Shown here piece by piece: positions 8,166 through 19,494 of a DNA stretch of 41,465 nucleotides. The stretch is from Pseudomonadota bacterium. Its GTDB lineage: Bacteria > Pseudomonadota > Gammaproteobacteria > Steroidobacterales > Steroidobacteraceae. How positions within the stretch are numbered: the first letter of the stretch is position 1; each line of letters starts with the position of its first letter. The position numbers were made by a program, and so were the translations under genes. The stretch lies in the NCBI GenBank assembly GCA_021787615.1, contig JAJYLP010000023.1, forward strand, positions 1-41,465, written 5' to 3'. Under the pieces are notes generated by a model. It saw only the letters and a program-made list of their open reading frames with translations. It was not told the origin of the DNA and made no database searches.

Positions 8166-9429
8166 CTAGCCAAAACAGAAGGTGAAGGAAAAGGAATGTG
8201 GCGGTTTTCGCGCTGTCACGGGGACCCGGGCGTGGCGTGGATCCCTCGCCAGAGGGCGGTTATACCAGTCGGTAACCGGTTTCGCGAGTTGTGTGTAATC
8301 AACCGCAATCTGCAGATGGTCACGTTTCGGATACATCAACAGATCCGAGTCTGGTGTGTGCGCAGCAAGGGCGTGTGCTTGCTTCAAGCCGATGACCCGG
8401 TCACCTCTACCCTGCAGATAAAGCACCGGAGCCCGGATCTTCGGCACAGCCTCGATGGGAGCCGCCTCGGCAAAACGCACACCGGCGATCCGGCCCGCCT
8501 TCCGTTCCGCCGCTCTCCACGAGCTGGCGAGGATTAAGATGCGCGTACCAGAAGAAGCGACGCGCAAAGCGGGGGATTAACGTGGTGGCCCGCGTGTAGG
8601 GCGAGATGGCAACGACAGCAGCTAAGTGCGGAATGTCCGGCGCAGCGAGCAGGGCCGTCGCCGCACCCAGCGAGTCCCCGAGCAAACCCAGACGGCCGCG
8701 GATCAGACCGGCCTTGCGCAGGGCCGCGACGAGCTGCACGAGGTCTCTGGATTCGAGGGCCCCGTAGGTCACATACTTGCCCGTCGAGCGCCCCTCGACA
8801 CGCAAGTCCACCAGAATGCTCTGGTAGCCAGCCTGTCCCAGCAGCAGCGCCCAGGGCAGCATCGATACCATACCGTTGCCGTCCCCCGGCAGCAGAATCA
8901 CGGCTCCTCTGAGCACGGCGGTGCTGCGCAGGCGGGCGACCGACGCGCGGCAGCGCCGTCGAGTGCTCGATTGAAGCGAGGCAACAGTGAGCCTGAGGCC
9001 ACGACGCTTCTTGTTCGATTCTGCTTTCCATCGCGCTTCCGTCATATGGTGATCAGACAACCACTTGGCCAGCCACACATGACTCGCGGCCTTCATGCGC
9101 TGTGTCTGCGCCGAGTTGGTGAGGCAAAGGGACCTGCAGCCACCTCGTTTCCTCTCGCCAATGCTCACCGCATCGTTGCCGGGTGGAACGACCTCTACCG
9201 CGAGCGTGGCAGGCGGAGGGCCCACGGCGACACCGCGGCGCACCGAAATGTATGCCTCCAAATCCTCAAGCATGAACTCCCCGCCCGGGCTCTTTTGGAG
9301 AGGGGCACGGAAGTCGCCCCCCTGAGGCGCCACAATCTCGGGAGCGATGAAACTCGCGCAACCCCCGACGAGCAGTCCTGCGCCGACGCTGGCGATGACA
9401 GCGCCCGCCCGCATCCTGTTGACATCCAT
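8166..9429 (-). pseudogene. Lipoprotein alpha/beta hydrolase, split by a +1 frameshift
   Basis: The reading starts MDVNRMRAGAVIASVG and reaches the lipobox LLVGGC (Cys24). It continues to the hydrolase core: oxyanion strand GAVILLPGDGNG and nucleophile elbow GLLGDSLGAATALLAA (Ser about residue 253). Near 8510, in GCGGCGG on the minus strand, the frame is lost. Dropping one G switches to AERKAGRIAGVRFAEAAPIE, then APVLYLQGRGDRVIGLKQA (catalytic Asp) and YPKRDHLQIAVDY (catalytic His), ending at 8166. The catalytic triad is therefore encoded in two frames. The start at 9429 has GGAG about 8–9 nt upstream. A single lesion could be a sequencing error, in which case the gene would be an intact roughly 420-residue envelope hydrolase. 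Confidence 0.78.
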
Positions 9430-10103
9430 TCTGTAATCTCCGCGCGGGCACTGTAGCTTGCCCTGCGATCCAGTGAGGCGCCGCAAACCCTACCCCACTC
9501 CGGCACGCCGATGACTCATCGGGCGCTGGCTTGGTCCGCATGGCGCGCCGCGCCCGTCAGCGATGGCAGGCAGGCGGGCCACATGCGCTCCAGTGCGCCC
9601 GTCTGAAGAGGCGCTTCACCTTGATACCTGACACTAGACCTCTGACGGATCGACCGGCAGGTGCACGCCTATTGTCTTGAATCACTCGCCTTCGCCGCCG
9701 AGCCCGGGTCAGTTCCCAACACTGCATGCAGTGGGGACCGCAGCGGAGCGCGGATTCCTCCGCAATCCGGCGCCTGTATCTCCCCGGAGAGATTAGCGGT
9801 CAAGGCCCGACACATTTTCATGCACCGTGCGAAATGCGCCTCCCGACGGAACCGGTCAAGTTCGGTCTGTCTCAACCAGCAGCGCCCTCCTTGGCAGAAC
9901 GACGGCCGGGCATAAATCCTCGATGGTCATGCACCGAGCACCGCAAACGGTGCGTTTTCGGCGCGGATTCGGTTGGGCCGACCCTCAGCGCCATGCTGTG
10001 GCCCGAGATGCGTCCTGAGGCGCGAAATCGGGGGACCGCCTCTCCGCCGCGGCGAGCTACAATCCGCGCTCGCCGCAGACACGGCGATGCGCACGAGGAC
10101 TCC
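9430..10103. other. Non-coding stretch between the hydrolase and slyX
   Basis: No protein-coding gene is recognised over these roughly 670 bases. They include a small hairpin with a short T run at 9938–9957, and TACAAT at 10058–10063, which could be a -10 element for slyX although no good -35 is seen. The divergent promoters of the hydrolase (minus) and slyX (plus) must lie here. Confidence 0.5.
9938..9957 (+). terminator. Terminator-like hairpin of unknown owner
   Basis: GCACCG at 9938–9943 pairs with CGGTGC at 9948–9953 around a CAAA loop, followed by GTTTT. The stem is only 6 bp, and no plus-strand gene is recognised upstream, so it may be a relic or chance. Confidence 0.25.
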
Positions 10104-10310
10104 GTGGACACCCACCCGATCGAGCAGCTTGAGATCAAGATCGCCTTCCTGGAACGCGCGAACGCGCAATTGAGCGACGTCGTCTTTCGCCAGCATCGCG
10201 ACATCGAGGCACTGCGAGAGCAGCTCTCCGCACTGATATCGCGGATGCAGGCGTACGAGGAAGATGTCTCACCGCGCAAGCCGGAAGACGAGCGGCCGCC
10301 GCATTATTGA
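10104..10310 (+). CDS. slyX: SlyX family protein
   Basis: A 68-residue SlyX homologue. SlyX was named for its position next to slyD in enterics and its molecular role is not known. The sequence is a coiled coil, from IEQLEIKIAFLERANAQLSD through VVFRQHRDIEALREQLSALI, followed by a charged tail and the conserved terminal PPHY. The GTG at 10104 is chosen because GAGG sits about 5 nt upstream and the family starts just before the first heptads; the ATG at 10087 is out of frame. It faces the minus-strand leuS–lptE operon end and appears to be transcribed alone. Confidence 0.9.
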   Translation: MDTHPIEQLEIKIAFLERANAQLSDVVFRQHRDIEALREQLSALISRMQAYEEDVSPRKPEDERPPHY

Positions 10311-10333
10311 GAGCGTGGCGAACGGACGGCGCG

Positions 10334-10828
10334 TCAGACCCGGCACCTTCCGGTCGGCTGATCCGCCGCATCCGTCAGATGGCGAGCACGCAACCACACT
10401 CGCGCGTCCTGCGCATCGCCCTCGAACCAGGCGCGCGCGCTGCCCAGACGGAAGGTGTAGCCCCAGGCATCCATGTCGGCAAGGAGCCGCTCGCGGCCGA
10501 CGCCGGGCAGCGCGTCCGCCAGCAGCACCTGCAGGTAGCACACGGCGGACTCCTCCGCATCATCGCCACCCGCGTCGGTATCCAGAGCCGTGCGCCGAGC
10601 GGGACTCATGCAGATGAAGTGGCACGCCTCGTGCAGAATCGAATGCACCGGTGTATCGGGCCGCGCATAGAGCCGCTCTGCCTTCAGCCCCGCTTCGCGC
10701 TCGCCCCAGTACGATCCCGGGATCTGCGTCCCCGGCTGCAGAGTCTGCAGGCGCAGCCCGTAGCGGCCGAGCAGCGCCGCGACGCTCGCCGGACCGATGC
10801 CGCCGAGCGTGAGCACCGTCTCGGTCAC
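10334..10828 (-). CDS. Conserved hypothetical protein with HExxH motif, last gene of leuS–lptE operon
   Basis: A 164-residue protein, no signal peptide. The centre reads HSILHEACHFICMSP, giving an HExxH zinc-protease-type motif (His66, Glu67, His70). A Glu pair at 92–93 in DAEESAVCYLQ, about 23 residues downstream, is at a plausible distance for a third gluzincin ligand. The N-terminal IPGSYWGEREAGLKAERLY precedes the motif, and the C-terminus holds MDAWGYTFRLGSARAWF. I do not recognise a named family. Its ATG overlaps the lptE stop by 4 nt (10825–10828), so the two are translationally coupled. In many gammaproteobacteria holA follows lptE; this protein has no visible resemblance to DNA polymerase III delta. 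Confidence 0.75.
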   Translation of the reverse strand: MTETVLTLGGIGPASVAALLGRYGLRLQTLQPGTQIPGSYWGEREAGLKAERLYARPDTPVHSILHEACHFICMSPARRTALDTDAGGDDAEESAVCYLQVLLADALPGVGRERLLADMDAWGYTFRLGSARAWFEGDAQDARVWLRARHLTDAADQPTGRCRV

Positions 10829-11313
10829 AGCTTGGCCAGGCGGCGCATCACGATATCGGCCAGCTCACGGCCCATGGCGCCGGTGAGGATGGTCTGCTCG
10901 TGTTGCGTGGCGAGCACAAGGGTCTCGTTGAACGTGTACGAGCGTGTGGCGCGCACCGTCTGCCCCGCGAGCAGCGTCTTGCCGCCGGCCCTCACCGAGA
11001 AGTGAACCGTGTAGCTCACCTCGTACTCGGTCGGTCGGTTGGTGGCCGACACCGACAACACGCGGCGCTTGACCTCATCATGGACATCGATGACCGCGGA
11101 CGCGTGTGCCTCGCGCTCGACCGCGTGCGCGCCGGAGATCACCAGATCGCGGCGCAGGCTCTGCACGAAATCACTCTGCGGATTGGACGCCTGGATGTAG
11201 GGACGGCGCATCACCGCGGGCAGCACCGTGCGCCCCTCCAGGTGAAAGCCGCAGCCCGCGAGCAGCGCGACGACAGCAAGTGTGATGCCTGCGGCGAGCG
11301 TGCGGCGGAGCAT
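10825..11313 (-). CDS. lptE: LPS assembly lipoprotein LptE
   Basis: LptE is the outer-membrane lipoprotein plug of the LptD translocon, which inserts LPS into the outer leaflet. The 162-residue product has a type II signal MLRRTLAAGITLAVVALLAGC with lipidated Cys21, then GFHLEGRTVLP, the family's hallmark opening after the lipobox. The remainder contains TEYEVSYTVHFSVRAGGKTLL and SYTFNETLVLATQHEQ, typical of the LptE fold. It follows leuS by 18 nt and overlaps the HExxH gene by 4 nt, the usual leuS–lptE arrangement. Confidence 0.95.
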   Translation of the reverse strand: MLRRTLAAGITLAVVALLAGCGFHLEGRTVLPAVMRRPYIQASNPQSDFVQSLRRDLVISGAHAVEREAHASAVIDVHDEVKRRVLSVSATNRPTEYEVSYTVHFSVRAGGKTLLAGQTVRATRSYTFNETLVLATQHEQTILTGAMGRELADIVMRRLAKL

Positions 11314-11331
11314 GATGATCCTAACCCGGCC

Positions 11332-13953
11332 TCAGGCCACGATGTTGATGAGCTTGCCGGGCACGACGATCACTTTGCGGATCGGCTTGCCCGCGATGAA
11401 CCGGCGCACCTGCTCGTCGGCGAGCGCCGATGCGCGCACTGCCGACTCATCGGCGCCGGAGGGCACCTGGATGCGCCCGCGCAGCTTGCCGTTGACCTGC
11501 ACGACCAGCTCGAGGGTCTGCTGCACGAGAGCCGCCGGATCAACCTCGGGCCAGCACTCATCCACCACCGCCCGCTCGTGCCCGAGCGAGTGCCACAGGG
11601 CGTGACTGAGGTGTGGAACGATCGGCGCGAGCACCAGGGTGATGATCTCGAGCGCCTCGTGGCGCACCGCGCGCCCCATGGGCGTGACGTCCTCGAATCG
11701 TCCCACCGCGTTCAGCAGCTCCATGCACGCGGCAATGGCGGTATTGAAGTTGCGCCGCCGGCCGATGTCGTCGGTCGCTTTGGCGAGCGCCTGGTGCGCC
11801 GCGTGGCGCAGCGCGCGTTGTCCCGCAGAGAGCGCCGCGGCATCGAGACGCTGCGGCAGACCGCCACGGACATGATCATACACGGCGCTCCACAGGCGGC
11901 GCAGGAACCTCGAGGCGCCCTGCACGCCCTCGTCGGACCACTCCAGGGTCTGCTCGGGGGGTGAGGCGAACATGGTGAACAGGCGGGCCGTGTCGGCGCC
12001 GAAGCGCGCCACGAGCCCCTCCGGGTCCACGCCGTTGTTCTCGGACTTCGACATCTTGCCGAGCCCGCCATACTCGACGCGCAGCGTCCGCCCGTCGGCG
12101 CCCGTGACCTCGAAGATTTCCGCGCCGCTGGCATCGCGCCTCGCGCGCACGTCGGCGGGATTGTAGAAGCGCCGCCGGCCGTCGGCCGAGACGCTCGAAT
12201 AGATGTGATTGAGCACCATGCCCTGCGTCAGCAGGTTGGTGAACGGCTCGCTGGCATGCACCAGGCCGAGATCACGCATGACCTTGGTCCAGAAGCGCGA
12301 GTAGAGCAGGTGCAGGATGGCGTGCTCGATGCCGCCGATGTACTGGTCGACCGGCAGCCAGTAGTCGGTCCGCGCATCGACCATGGCGCCACTCTGATCC
12401 GGACAGGCGTAGCGCAGGTAGTACCAGGACGAGTCGACGAACGTGTCCATGGTGTCGGTTTCCCGCCGCGCAGGGCGGCCGCAGCGCGGGCAGTCGCAAC
12501 GGTAGAACGCCGGCGACTTGGCAAGCGGATTGCCGCTGCCGTCGGGCACCAGGTCCTCCGGCAGCCGCACCGGCAGCTGCTCGTCGGGAACCGGCACTTC
12601 CCCGCAGTGCTCGCAGTGGACCAGCGGAATCGGGCAGCCCCAGTAGCGCTGGCGCGAGATGCCCCAGTCGCGCAGGCGGTACTGCACGCGCTTGCGCCCG
12701 AGCCCACGCCGTTCGAGCTCCGCGGCGATGGCATCGACCGCCGCCTGGAACGTGAGGCCCGAGAACTCCCCGGAGTTCACCGTGATGCCGTGCTCGCCGT
12801 AAGTGCCAACCCACGGCGCCGCAACTCGTTCGTCGGCGCCGCTCGCGGAGCGCACGACCGTCGCGATGTCGATGCCGTTGCGGCTCGCGAACTCGAAATC
12901 CCGCTCGTCATGAGCCGGCACACCCATGACGGCGCCCTCGCCGTAGCCCATGAGCACGTAATTGGCGACCCAGATCTCGATCGGCTTGCCGGTGAAGGGA
13001 TGCAGCACGTGAAGGCCCGTGCGCATGCCCTTCTTCTCCTGCGTGGCCACATCGGCTTCCATGACGCTGCCGCGCCGGCACTCCTCGACGAAGGCGGCGA
13101 GCTTCGGATCGGTGGCCGCCGCCGCGAGAGCCACCGGGTGCTCGGCCGCCACGGCCATGAACGTCACGCCGAAGAGGGTGTCGGCCCGTGTGGTGAAGAC
13201 CTTCAGCACGCCGTCCGCGCCCAGCGCGGCGCGCGTGTCCGGCGCATACGGGAAGCCGACATCGCATCCCTCGCTGCGGCCGATCCAGTTCGCCTGCATC
13301 AGCTTGACGCGCTCCGGCCAGCCCGGCAGCTGATCGAGATCGCCGAGCAGCTCCTCCGTATAGCGCGTGATGTTGAGGTAGTACATCGGGATCTCGCGCT
13401 TCTCCACGAGCGCCCCGGTGCGCCAGCCCCGCCCCTCGATCACCTGCTCGTTGGCGAGCACGGTCTGATCGGCCGGGTCCCAGTTGACCACGCCGGTCCG
13501 GCGATACGCGATGCCCTTCTCGAGCATGCGCAGGAACAGCCACTGGTTCCAGCGGTAGTACGCCGGGTCGCAGGTGGCGAGCTCGCGGCTCCAATCGATG
13601 CCGAAGCCGAGGGATTTCAGCTGGCCGCGCATGTACTCGATGTTCTGGCGCGTCCAGCGCGCCGGCGGCACGCCATTGCTCATGGCGGCGTTCTCGGCGG
13701 GCAGGCCGAACGCGTCCCAGCCCATCGGCTGCAGCACGTTGCGCCCCCGCATGCGCATGAACCGGGCGAGCACGTCGCCGATGGTGTAGTTGCGCACATG
13801 GCCCATGTGCAGCCGCCCCGACGGATAGGGAAACATCGACAGGCAGTAGAACTTCTCCCGCCCCGGCTCCTCGCGCACCTGGAAGGTCCCGTGTGATTCC
13901 CAGTACTGCTGCGCGGCACGCTCAACGGACGCCGGATCGTAGGTCTCTTGCAT
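11332..13953 (-). CDS. leuS: Leucyl-tRNA synthetase
   Basis: A class Ia aminoacyl-tRNA synthetase charging tRNA-Leu, 873 residues from the chosen start. The HIGH-type motif is [11 protein letters not shown] at residues 42–52 and the KMSKS loop lies near residue 632 ([13 protein letters not shown]). Between them is the editing domain, with its threonine-rich [13 protein letters not shown] zinc-type Cys cluster appears at [11 protein letters not shown]. The C-terminal anticodon-binding part ends [19 protein letters not shown], as in bacterial LeuRS. The ATG at 13953 ([11 protein letters not shown]) matches the family's usual start; an in-frame ATG at 13983 would add 10 residues, and neither has a strong ribosome binding site. 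It is followed by lptE and preceded by lnt. Confidence 0.96.
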   Translation of the reverse strand: MQETYDPASVERAAQQYWESHGTFQVREEPGREKFYCLSMFPYPSGRLHMGHVRNYTIGDVLARFMRMRGRNVLQPMGWDAFGLPAENAAMSNGVPPARWTRQNIEYMRGQLKSLGFGIDWSRELATCDPAYYRWNQWLFLRMLEKGIAYRRTGVVNWDPADQTVLANEQVIEGRGWRTGALVEKREIPMYYLNITRYTEELLGDLDQLPGWPERVKLMQANWIGRSEGCDVGFPYAPDTRAALGADGVLKVFTTRADTLFGVTFMAVAAEHPVALAAAATDPKLAAFVEECRRGSVMEADVATQEKKGMRTGLHVLHPFTGKPIEIWVANYVLMGYGEGAVMGVPAHDERDFEFASRNGIDIATVVRSASGADERVAAPWVGTYGEHGITVNSGEFSGLTFQAAVDAIAAELERRGLGRKRVQYRLRDWGISRQRYWGCPIPLVHCEHCGEVPVPDEQLPVRLPEDLVPDGSGNPLAKSPAFYRCDCPRCGRPARRETDTMDTFVDSSWYYLRYACPDQSGAMVDARTDYWLPVDQYIGGIEHAILHLLYSRFWTKVMRDLGLVHASEPFTNLLTQGMVLNHIYSSVSADGRRRFYNPADVRARRDASGAEIFEVTGADGRTLRVEYGGLGKMSKSENNGVDPEGLVARFGADTARLFTMFASPPEQTLEWSDEGVQGASRFLRRLWSAVYDHVRGGLPQRLDAAALSAGQRALRHAAHQALAKATDDIGRRRNFNTAIAACMELLNAVGRFEDVTPMGRAVRHEALEIITLVLAPIVPHLSHALWHSLGHERAVVDECWPEVDPAALVQQTLELVVQVNGKLRGRIQVPSGADESAVRASALADEQVRRFIAGKPIRKVIVVPGKLINIVA

Positions 13954-14017
13954 CGGACAATTGCCTGATCTTTCGGTGCTCATCGGTGGTGGATGCCGGG
14001 ACCGCTCGTCGCGATCG

Positions 14018-15586
14018 TCACGGCGCGCTCATTGTACGGCGCCGGCCGAGCTGGCGCAGCGCGAGCGCCGCGGCCACAGCGGCGCTCGCGAGCAGCACCG
14101 CGAGCCCGTTGCCCACGCGCGCAAACGGCGTCATGCCGGTCATGGCCGTCACGGCCGAGCGCAGCACATAGGGCCGCATGACGGGCGCGCGGGCGATAAC
14201 CTGCCCGCGCGGTCCGATGACGCCCGAAATGCCGTCATCCGTGGCGACGATCATGTAGCGGCCCTCCTCGTGCGAGCGCATCCGCGCCATCTGGAATTGC
14301 TGATCGAGCTCGGAGCTGTCGTCGAACCAGGCGTCGTCTGTGACGTTCACCAGCGCGTTAGCCCGCGGCAGCATGTGCAGCATGTAGCCGCCGTACGCCA
14401 CCTCGTAGCAGACCGTGGGTCCGAGTTCGAGTCCCGCCACCGCGAGGGGCTTCTGGTGCGTGCCGCCGGCGGTGAAGCTCGAGGACGGCAGGTTCATCCG
14501 CGCGAGCCAGTGCAGCACGAAGCGCGGCAGGGGAATCGTCTCGACGAGCGGGACCAGGTGACTCTTGTCGTACCAGCTCGCCTGGGTGCCGAGCGCCAGA
14601 ATCGAATTGTAGTAATTCCCCGCGGACGACTCGCGCAGCACACCGAGCACGAGCGCCGAGCCGTGCGCGCGGGCAGACCGATCCAGGTGGGCCACGTACG
14701 GAAACAGGTTGTTCACCAGATCCGGCAGCGCAGACTCGGGCCAGACAATCAGGCGCGTGCCGAAAGCCGATTCGGTCATGCGCTGGTAACGCTCGAGGAT
14801 CCGCTCGGCGTGCGCGTCCTGCCACTTTTCCTGCTGGGGGATGTTCGCCTGCACGACGGCCACCGACACGGGCCGGCCGAATGGATGGGTCCAGGCGATC
14901 GTCCCGAGTCCGGCGGCGGCGAGCCACGGTGCGAGCAGCACGACCGCTGCGATGATCCGCACGCGCGGCGAGCCGCGCAGCAACGCCACCAGCGCCCCGG
15001 CGCCCGTGAGCAGCACCAGGCTGATGCCGTAGACGCCCGCGAGCGGCGCCAGGTTCGCCAGCGCCGTGTCCGTCTGAGTGTAGCCGAGGGTCAGCCACGG
15101 AAAACCCGACAGCAGCCAGCCGCGCAGCCACTCGACGATCAGCCATACGCCCGGCGCGCCGAGCAGCCAGCGGACCGGGCCGGCCGGAAAGACGCGTACG
15201 ACGACATAGCCGCTGAGCGCGTGGTAGCCCGCCATCAGGCCCATCAGCCCGAGCGTCGCCAGCAGGGCCAGCCAGACGGGGGCGTCCAGATGGATGGCGT
15301 GGTAGAGCCAGTAGGTGCCGACGGCGAACAGGCCGAAGCCGAACCAGAATCCCAGCCACGCCGCCCGGCGCGCCCCGGCGCGCTCCCACAGCCCGATCAG
15401 CACCGCCGGGCAGAGCAGCCCGAGCGGCCACCACCCCTCGGGCGCGAAGGCGCAGGCGAGCAGCGCGCCGGCGAGCAGCGCGAGGCCATGAGGCACGAGC
15501 GCCTCGGCCCGCGGGCCGAGGGCACGCTGTGCTCGGGCGGCGCGGCGCACGCGCGCCGCGAACCCCGGCGCGGACCCGCCGCTCAA
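14018..15586 (-). CDS. lnt: Apolipoprotein N-acyltransferase
   Basis: Lnt is the inner-membrane enzyme that adds the third acyl chain to the N-terminal cysteine of lipoproteins, the last step of maturation. The 522-residue protein has an N-terminal set of membrane helices (from [20 protein letters not shown] on) followed by a periplasmic nitrilase-type domain. The catalytic triad is visible as Glu in [12 protein letters not shown] (about residue 280), Lys in [12 protein letters not shown] (about 340) and Cys in [11 protein letters not shown] (about 392). A last hydrophobic helix precedes the basic end. The loop normally reading VPFGEYVP is VPLVETIPL here. It overlaps corC by 4 nt. The lipoproteins in this window would be its substrates. 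Confidence 0.95.
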   Translation of the reverse strand: MSGGSAPGFAARVRRAARAQRALGPRAEALVPHGLALLAGALLACAFAPEGWWPLGLLCPAVLIGLWERAGARRAAWLGFWFGFGLFAVGTYWLYHAIHLDAPVWLALLATLGLMGLMAGYHALSGYVVVRVFPAGPVRWLLGAPGVWLIVEWLRGWLLSGFPWLTLGYTQTDTALANLAPLAGVYGISLVLLTGAGALVALLRGSPRVRIIAAVVLLAPWLAAAGLGTIAWTHPFGRPVSVAVVQANIPQQEKWQDAHAERILERYQRMTESAFGTRLIVWPESALPDLVNNLFPYVAHLDRSARAHGSALVLGVLRESSAGNYYNSILALGTQASWYDKSHLVPLVETIPLPRFVLHWLARMNLPSSSFTAGGTHQKPLAVAGLELGPTVCYEVAYGGYMLHMLPRANALVNVTDDAWFDDSSELDQQFQMARMRSHEEGRYMIVATDDGISGVIGPRGQVIARAPVMRPYVLRSAVTAMTGMTPFARVGNGLAVLLASAAVAAALALRQLGRRRTMSAP

Positions 15587-16449
15587 ACAGCCGACTCCGG
15601 CTCGCGCGGCGTGGCCGCTCCGGCGGGCAGCACCACGCGCAGCGCATCGATGCGGCGCCGGTCGGCCCGGGTAATGCGGAACTCGAATCCGTCGATGGTC
15701 ACGGCCTCGCCGCGGCGCGGCAGCCGGCCGAAGCGGCGCATCAGCAGCCCCGCCACGGTCTCGAAGCCCTGCTCCTCGGGCAGCCGCGCGTTGAAATACT
15801 CATTGAACTCCTCGATGCGGGTGATGCCGCGCACCAGATACTGTCGATCCGCCTCCTTGCGGATGTTCTGATCGTCCTCGACATCGAACTCATCGTCGAT
15901 CTCCCCGACGATCTGCTCGATGACGTCCTCGATGGTGATCAGGCCCGCGACTCCGCCGTACTCGTCGACCACGATAGCCATGTGCTGGCGGTTGCCGCGG
16001 AACTCCTTCAGCAGCACGTCGAGGCGCTTCGATTCGGGGACGAACACCGCCGGTCGCATGTACTCGCGGATATCGAACCGCTCCCCCTCCTCGTGGCCGC
16101 ACAGGCGCAGCAGGTCCTTGGCGAGCAGGATGCCGGCGATGTCATCGCGGTCCTCGTCGAGCACCGGAAAGCGCGAGTGCCCCGATTCGACCACGATGGG
16201 CAGAATCCGTTTCACCGGGTCATCGCGCTGCACGCACACCATCTGCGCGCGCGGCACCATCACGTCGCGCGCGTGCAAATCGGGCACCGCGAGCACGCCC
16301 TCGATCATCGTCAGCGCGTCGGCCTGGAACAGCCCCCGCTCGCGCGCCTCGCGCAACAGCTGCAGCAGGTCCTGCCGGTCGCGCGGCTCGGAGGCGAAGG
16401 TCCGCCACAGGCGCTTCAGCCACCGACGGGTCTCACCGCGCTCGCTCAT
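15583..16449 (-). CDS. corC: CorC/HlyC-family CBS-domain protein
   Basis: A 288-residue cytoplasmic protein of the CorC type, linked in enterics to magnesium and cobalt efflux together with CorA. It lacks the membrane CNNM domain of longer homologues. Seen in order are the linker [18 protein letters not shown] opening the first CBS domain, a second CBS domain with [19 protein letters not shown], and a C-terminal CorC_HlyC domain with [20 protein letters not shown]. Start and stop overlap ybeY and lnt by 4 nt each. This ybeY–corC–lnt order is widespread in gammaproteobacteria. Confidence 0.94.
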   Translation of the reverse strand: MSERGETRRWLKRLWRTFASEPRDRQDLLQLLREARERGLFQADALTMIEGVLAVPDLHARDVMVPRAQMVCVQRDDPVKRILPIVVESGHSRFPVLDEDRDDIAGILLAKDLLRLCGHEEGERFDIREYMRPAVFVPESKRLDVLLKEFRGNRQHMAIVVDEYGGVAGLITIEDVIEQIVGEIDDEFDVEDDQNIRKEADRQYLVRGITRIEEFNEYFNARLPEEQGFETVAGLLMRRFGRLPRRGEAVTIDGFEFRITRADRRRIDALRVVLPAGAATPREPESAV

Positions 16450-16936
16450 CGCATGCTCCGGTAGGGATTGACGAACCCCAGCGCGCGCAGCACCGTGATC
16501 TCGCGCCGCTCCATGCGGCGCGCGTCCGGCTCGCGCTCGTGATCGTAGCCGATCAGATGCAGTGCGCCGTGCACCACCAGGTGAGCCCAGTGCGCGCGCA
16601 GCGGCTTGCCCTGCGCGCGCGCCTCGGCGCGCACCACCTGCGCGCAGATGACCAGATCGCCGAGCGGGTGAGCCGCTCCGCTCGCCTCGGGCGGCAGGGG
16701 CGCGGCGGGAAACGACAGCACGTTGGTGGGCTTGTCCTTGCCGCGGTAGCGGGCATTCAGCCGGCGGCTTTCAGCCGGGCCGACCACCCGCACGCCGACT
16801 TCCCGGCCGGCGGCGCCCCGGCCGAGCGCCGTTTCCGCCCAGCGCGCGATCTCGGCATTGCCGGGTGCCCAGGCGCTCACGCGGCGCTGCACGTCCAGGC
16901 GCACGGAGTGCGGGGCGCTGCGCGCGCGGGCGGCAT

Positions 16937-16940
<4 letters not shown>
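16446..16940 (-). CDS. ybeY: Endoribonuclease YbeY (rRNA maturation factor)
   Basis: A metal-dependent endoribonuclease needed for 16S rRNA 3'-end maturation and ribosome quality control. The 164-residue product carries the UPF0054 signature [12 protein letters not shown] with zinc-type His124, His128 and His134, and the conserved upstream block [14 protein letters not shown] followed by [11 protein letters not shown]. It overlaps the phoH-like gene upstream and corC downstream by 4 nt each, so the set is translationally coupled. The Arg/Ala-rich N-terminal 25 residues are slightly longer than in E. coli. Confidence 0.95.
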
Positions 16941-17910
<970 letters not shown>

Positions 17911-17923
<13 letters not shown>

Positions 17924-19242
17924 CGCCCGCGCAGACTGTGCGGCATCGCCGCCGTGACGGCGACCTCGGCGAAACGCCCGATCAGCTCGGGGGGACCGGC
18001 GAAATTGATCCAGCGGTTGTTCTCGGTGCGTCCGGCGAGCTCTTGCGCATCCCGCTTGGCCGGCCGCGCAACCAGCACGCGCTGCACGCTCCCGACCATC
18101 ACCTCGCTGATCCGCCGGGCCTGCGCATCGAGCTGCCCCTGCAGCCGCTTCAGGCGCTCGTGCTTGACCGGCTCGGGCGTCTCATCGGCCAGCGAGGCCG
18201 CCGGCGTGCCCGGACGGCGGCTGTAGAGGAAGCTGAAAGACTGGTCGAGGTCCGCATCGCGCACCAGCGAGAGCGTCGCCTCGAAATCCCGTTCGCTCTC
18301 CCCGGGAAAGCCCACAATGATATCCGAGGAGATGCTGATGTCGGGCCGCACGGCGCGCAGCCGGCGCACCTTGTCCTTGAATTCGAGCGCGGTGTAGCCG
18401 CGCTTCATCAGCGCGAGCACCCGGTCCGAGCCGCTCTGCACCGGCAGATGCAGGTGGTTGGCGAGCTTGCCGACGTTCGCGTAAGCCTCGATGAGGCTGT
18501 CATCGAATTCCAGCGGATGCGAGGTGGTGAAGCGGACCCGCTCGATCTCGGCAAGCGCCGCGACGTGATGGATCAGCGTGGCGAGATCGACCTCGGCTCC
18601 ATCGCTCATCGGCCCGGCGTAGGCGTTGACGTTCTGCCCGAGCAGGGTGACTTCGCGCACACCCTGCGCGGCGAGCGCGCGCACCTCCTCGAGCACCGAA
18701 TCGAACGGCCGGCTGACTTCCTCACCCCGCGTGTACGGCACGATGCAGAAGCTGCAGTATTTTGAGCAGCCCTCCATGATCGATACGAACGCCGAGCTGC
18801 CCTCCACGCGCGGCGCGGGCAGGTGGTCGAACTTCTCGATCTCCGGAAAGCTCACGTCCACCTGCGAGCGGCCCGTGCGGTGCAGCGCCGCGATCATCTC
18901 CGGCAGGCGGTGCAGCGTCTGCGGGCCGAACACCAGATCGACGAACGGTGCGCGCGCGGTGATGGCCTCGCCCTCCTGGCTCGCGACGCAGCCGCCGACA
19001 CCGATCAGGACCTCGGGACGCTGCGCCTTCAGCCGCCGCCATTCGCCGAGCAACGAGAAGACCTTCTCCTGCGCCTTCTCGCGCACCGAGCATGTGTTCA
19101 TCAGCAGCACATCGGCCTCGGCGGGATCCCCGGTCGGCGTCAGGCCCGCTCCCGCGCGCAGCACGTCCGCCATGCGGGCGGAGTCGTACTCATTCATCTG
19201 GCAGCCGAAGGTCTTGATGTAGTAATGGCGGGGCATGGGCAC
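17911..19242 (-). CDS. miaB: tRNA-2-methylthio-N6-dimethylallyladenosine synthase MiaB
   Basis: A radical-SAM methylthiotransferase that converts i6A37 to ms2i6A37 in tRNAs reading UNN codons. The N-terminal UPF0004 domain has its three auxiliary-cluster cysteines at Cys14 ([10 protein letters not shown]), Cys51 (NTCSVREKA) and Cys85 (GGCVASQEG). The radical SAM motif [10 protein letters not shown] gives Cys159, Cys163 and Cys166. The C-terminal TRAM domain holds [20 protein letters not shown]. Length is 443 residues, as usual for MiaB. It is the first gene of the minus-strand run down to the HExxH gene; the 250 bp upstream must carry the main promoter. Confidence 0.96.
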
Positions 19243-19326
19243 TTAAGTCACGGGAAGCGGAATTTTACGGCCTGTGATGCCCGGCCGCACGGCGACGCGA
19301 TGCGGGCCGCGACGGCGGAGCTGATC

Positions 19327-19343
19327 TCATTGATTTTCAATGA
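19327..19343. promoter_or_regulatory. 17-bp palindrome upstream of miaB
   Basis: TCATTGA at 19327–19333 and TCAATGA at 19337–19343 form a perfect 7-3-7 dyad, about 85 nt upstream of the miaB start in a locally AT-rich patch. It does not fit Fur (7-1-7) or LexA consensus. It may be an operator for an unknown regulator, or chance. Confidence 0.3.
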
Positions 19344-19494
19344 CTTGTAGATCTCCCGCCGGACCCCGGGCTGGGACCCCAGTTTGGCGCGCGAGGCGAC
19401 CCGGTGCAGCGGCGTAAAGCGCGCCAGGGCTGCACCGGCGGCCGAGTCGGCCGGCACTTCGCGCCAACTTATTGATCAGCCTTGAAATCTCTTC

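Noticed and set aside
12205-13896. Long open plus-strand frame opposite leuS
   Set aside because: Antisense shadow of LeuRS codons in high-GC DNA; no ribosome binding site and no domain.
19327-19343. Fur or LexA box reading of the palindrome
   Set aside because: It fits neither the 7-1-7 Fur pattern nor CTGT-N8-ACAG.
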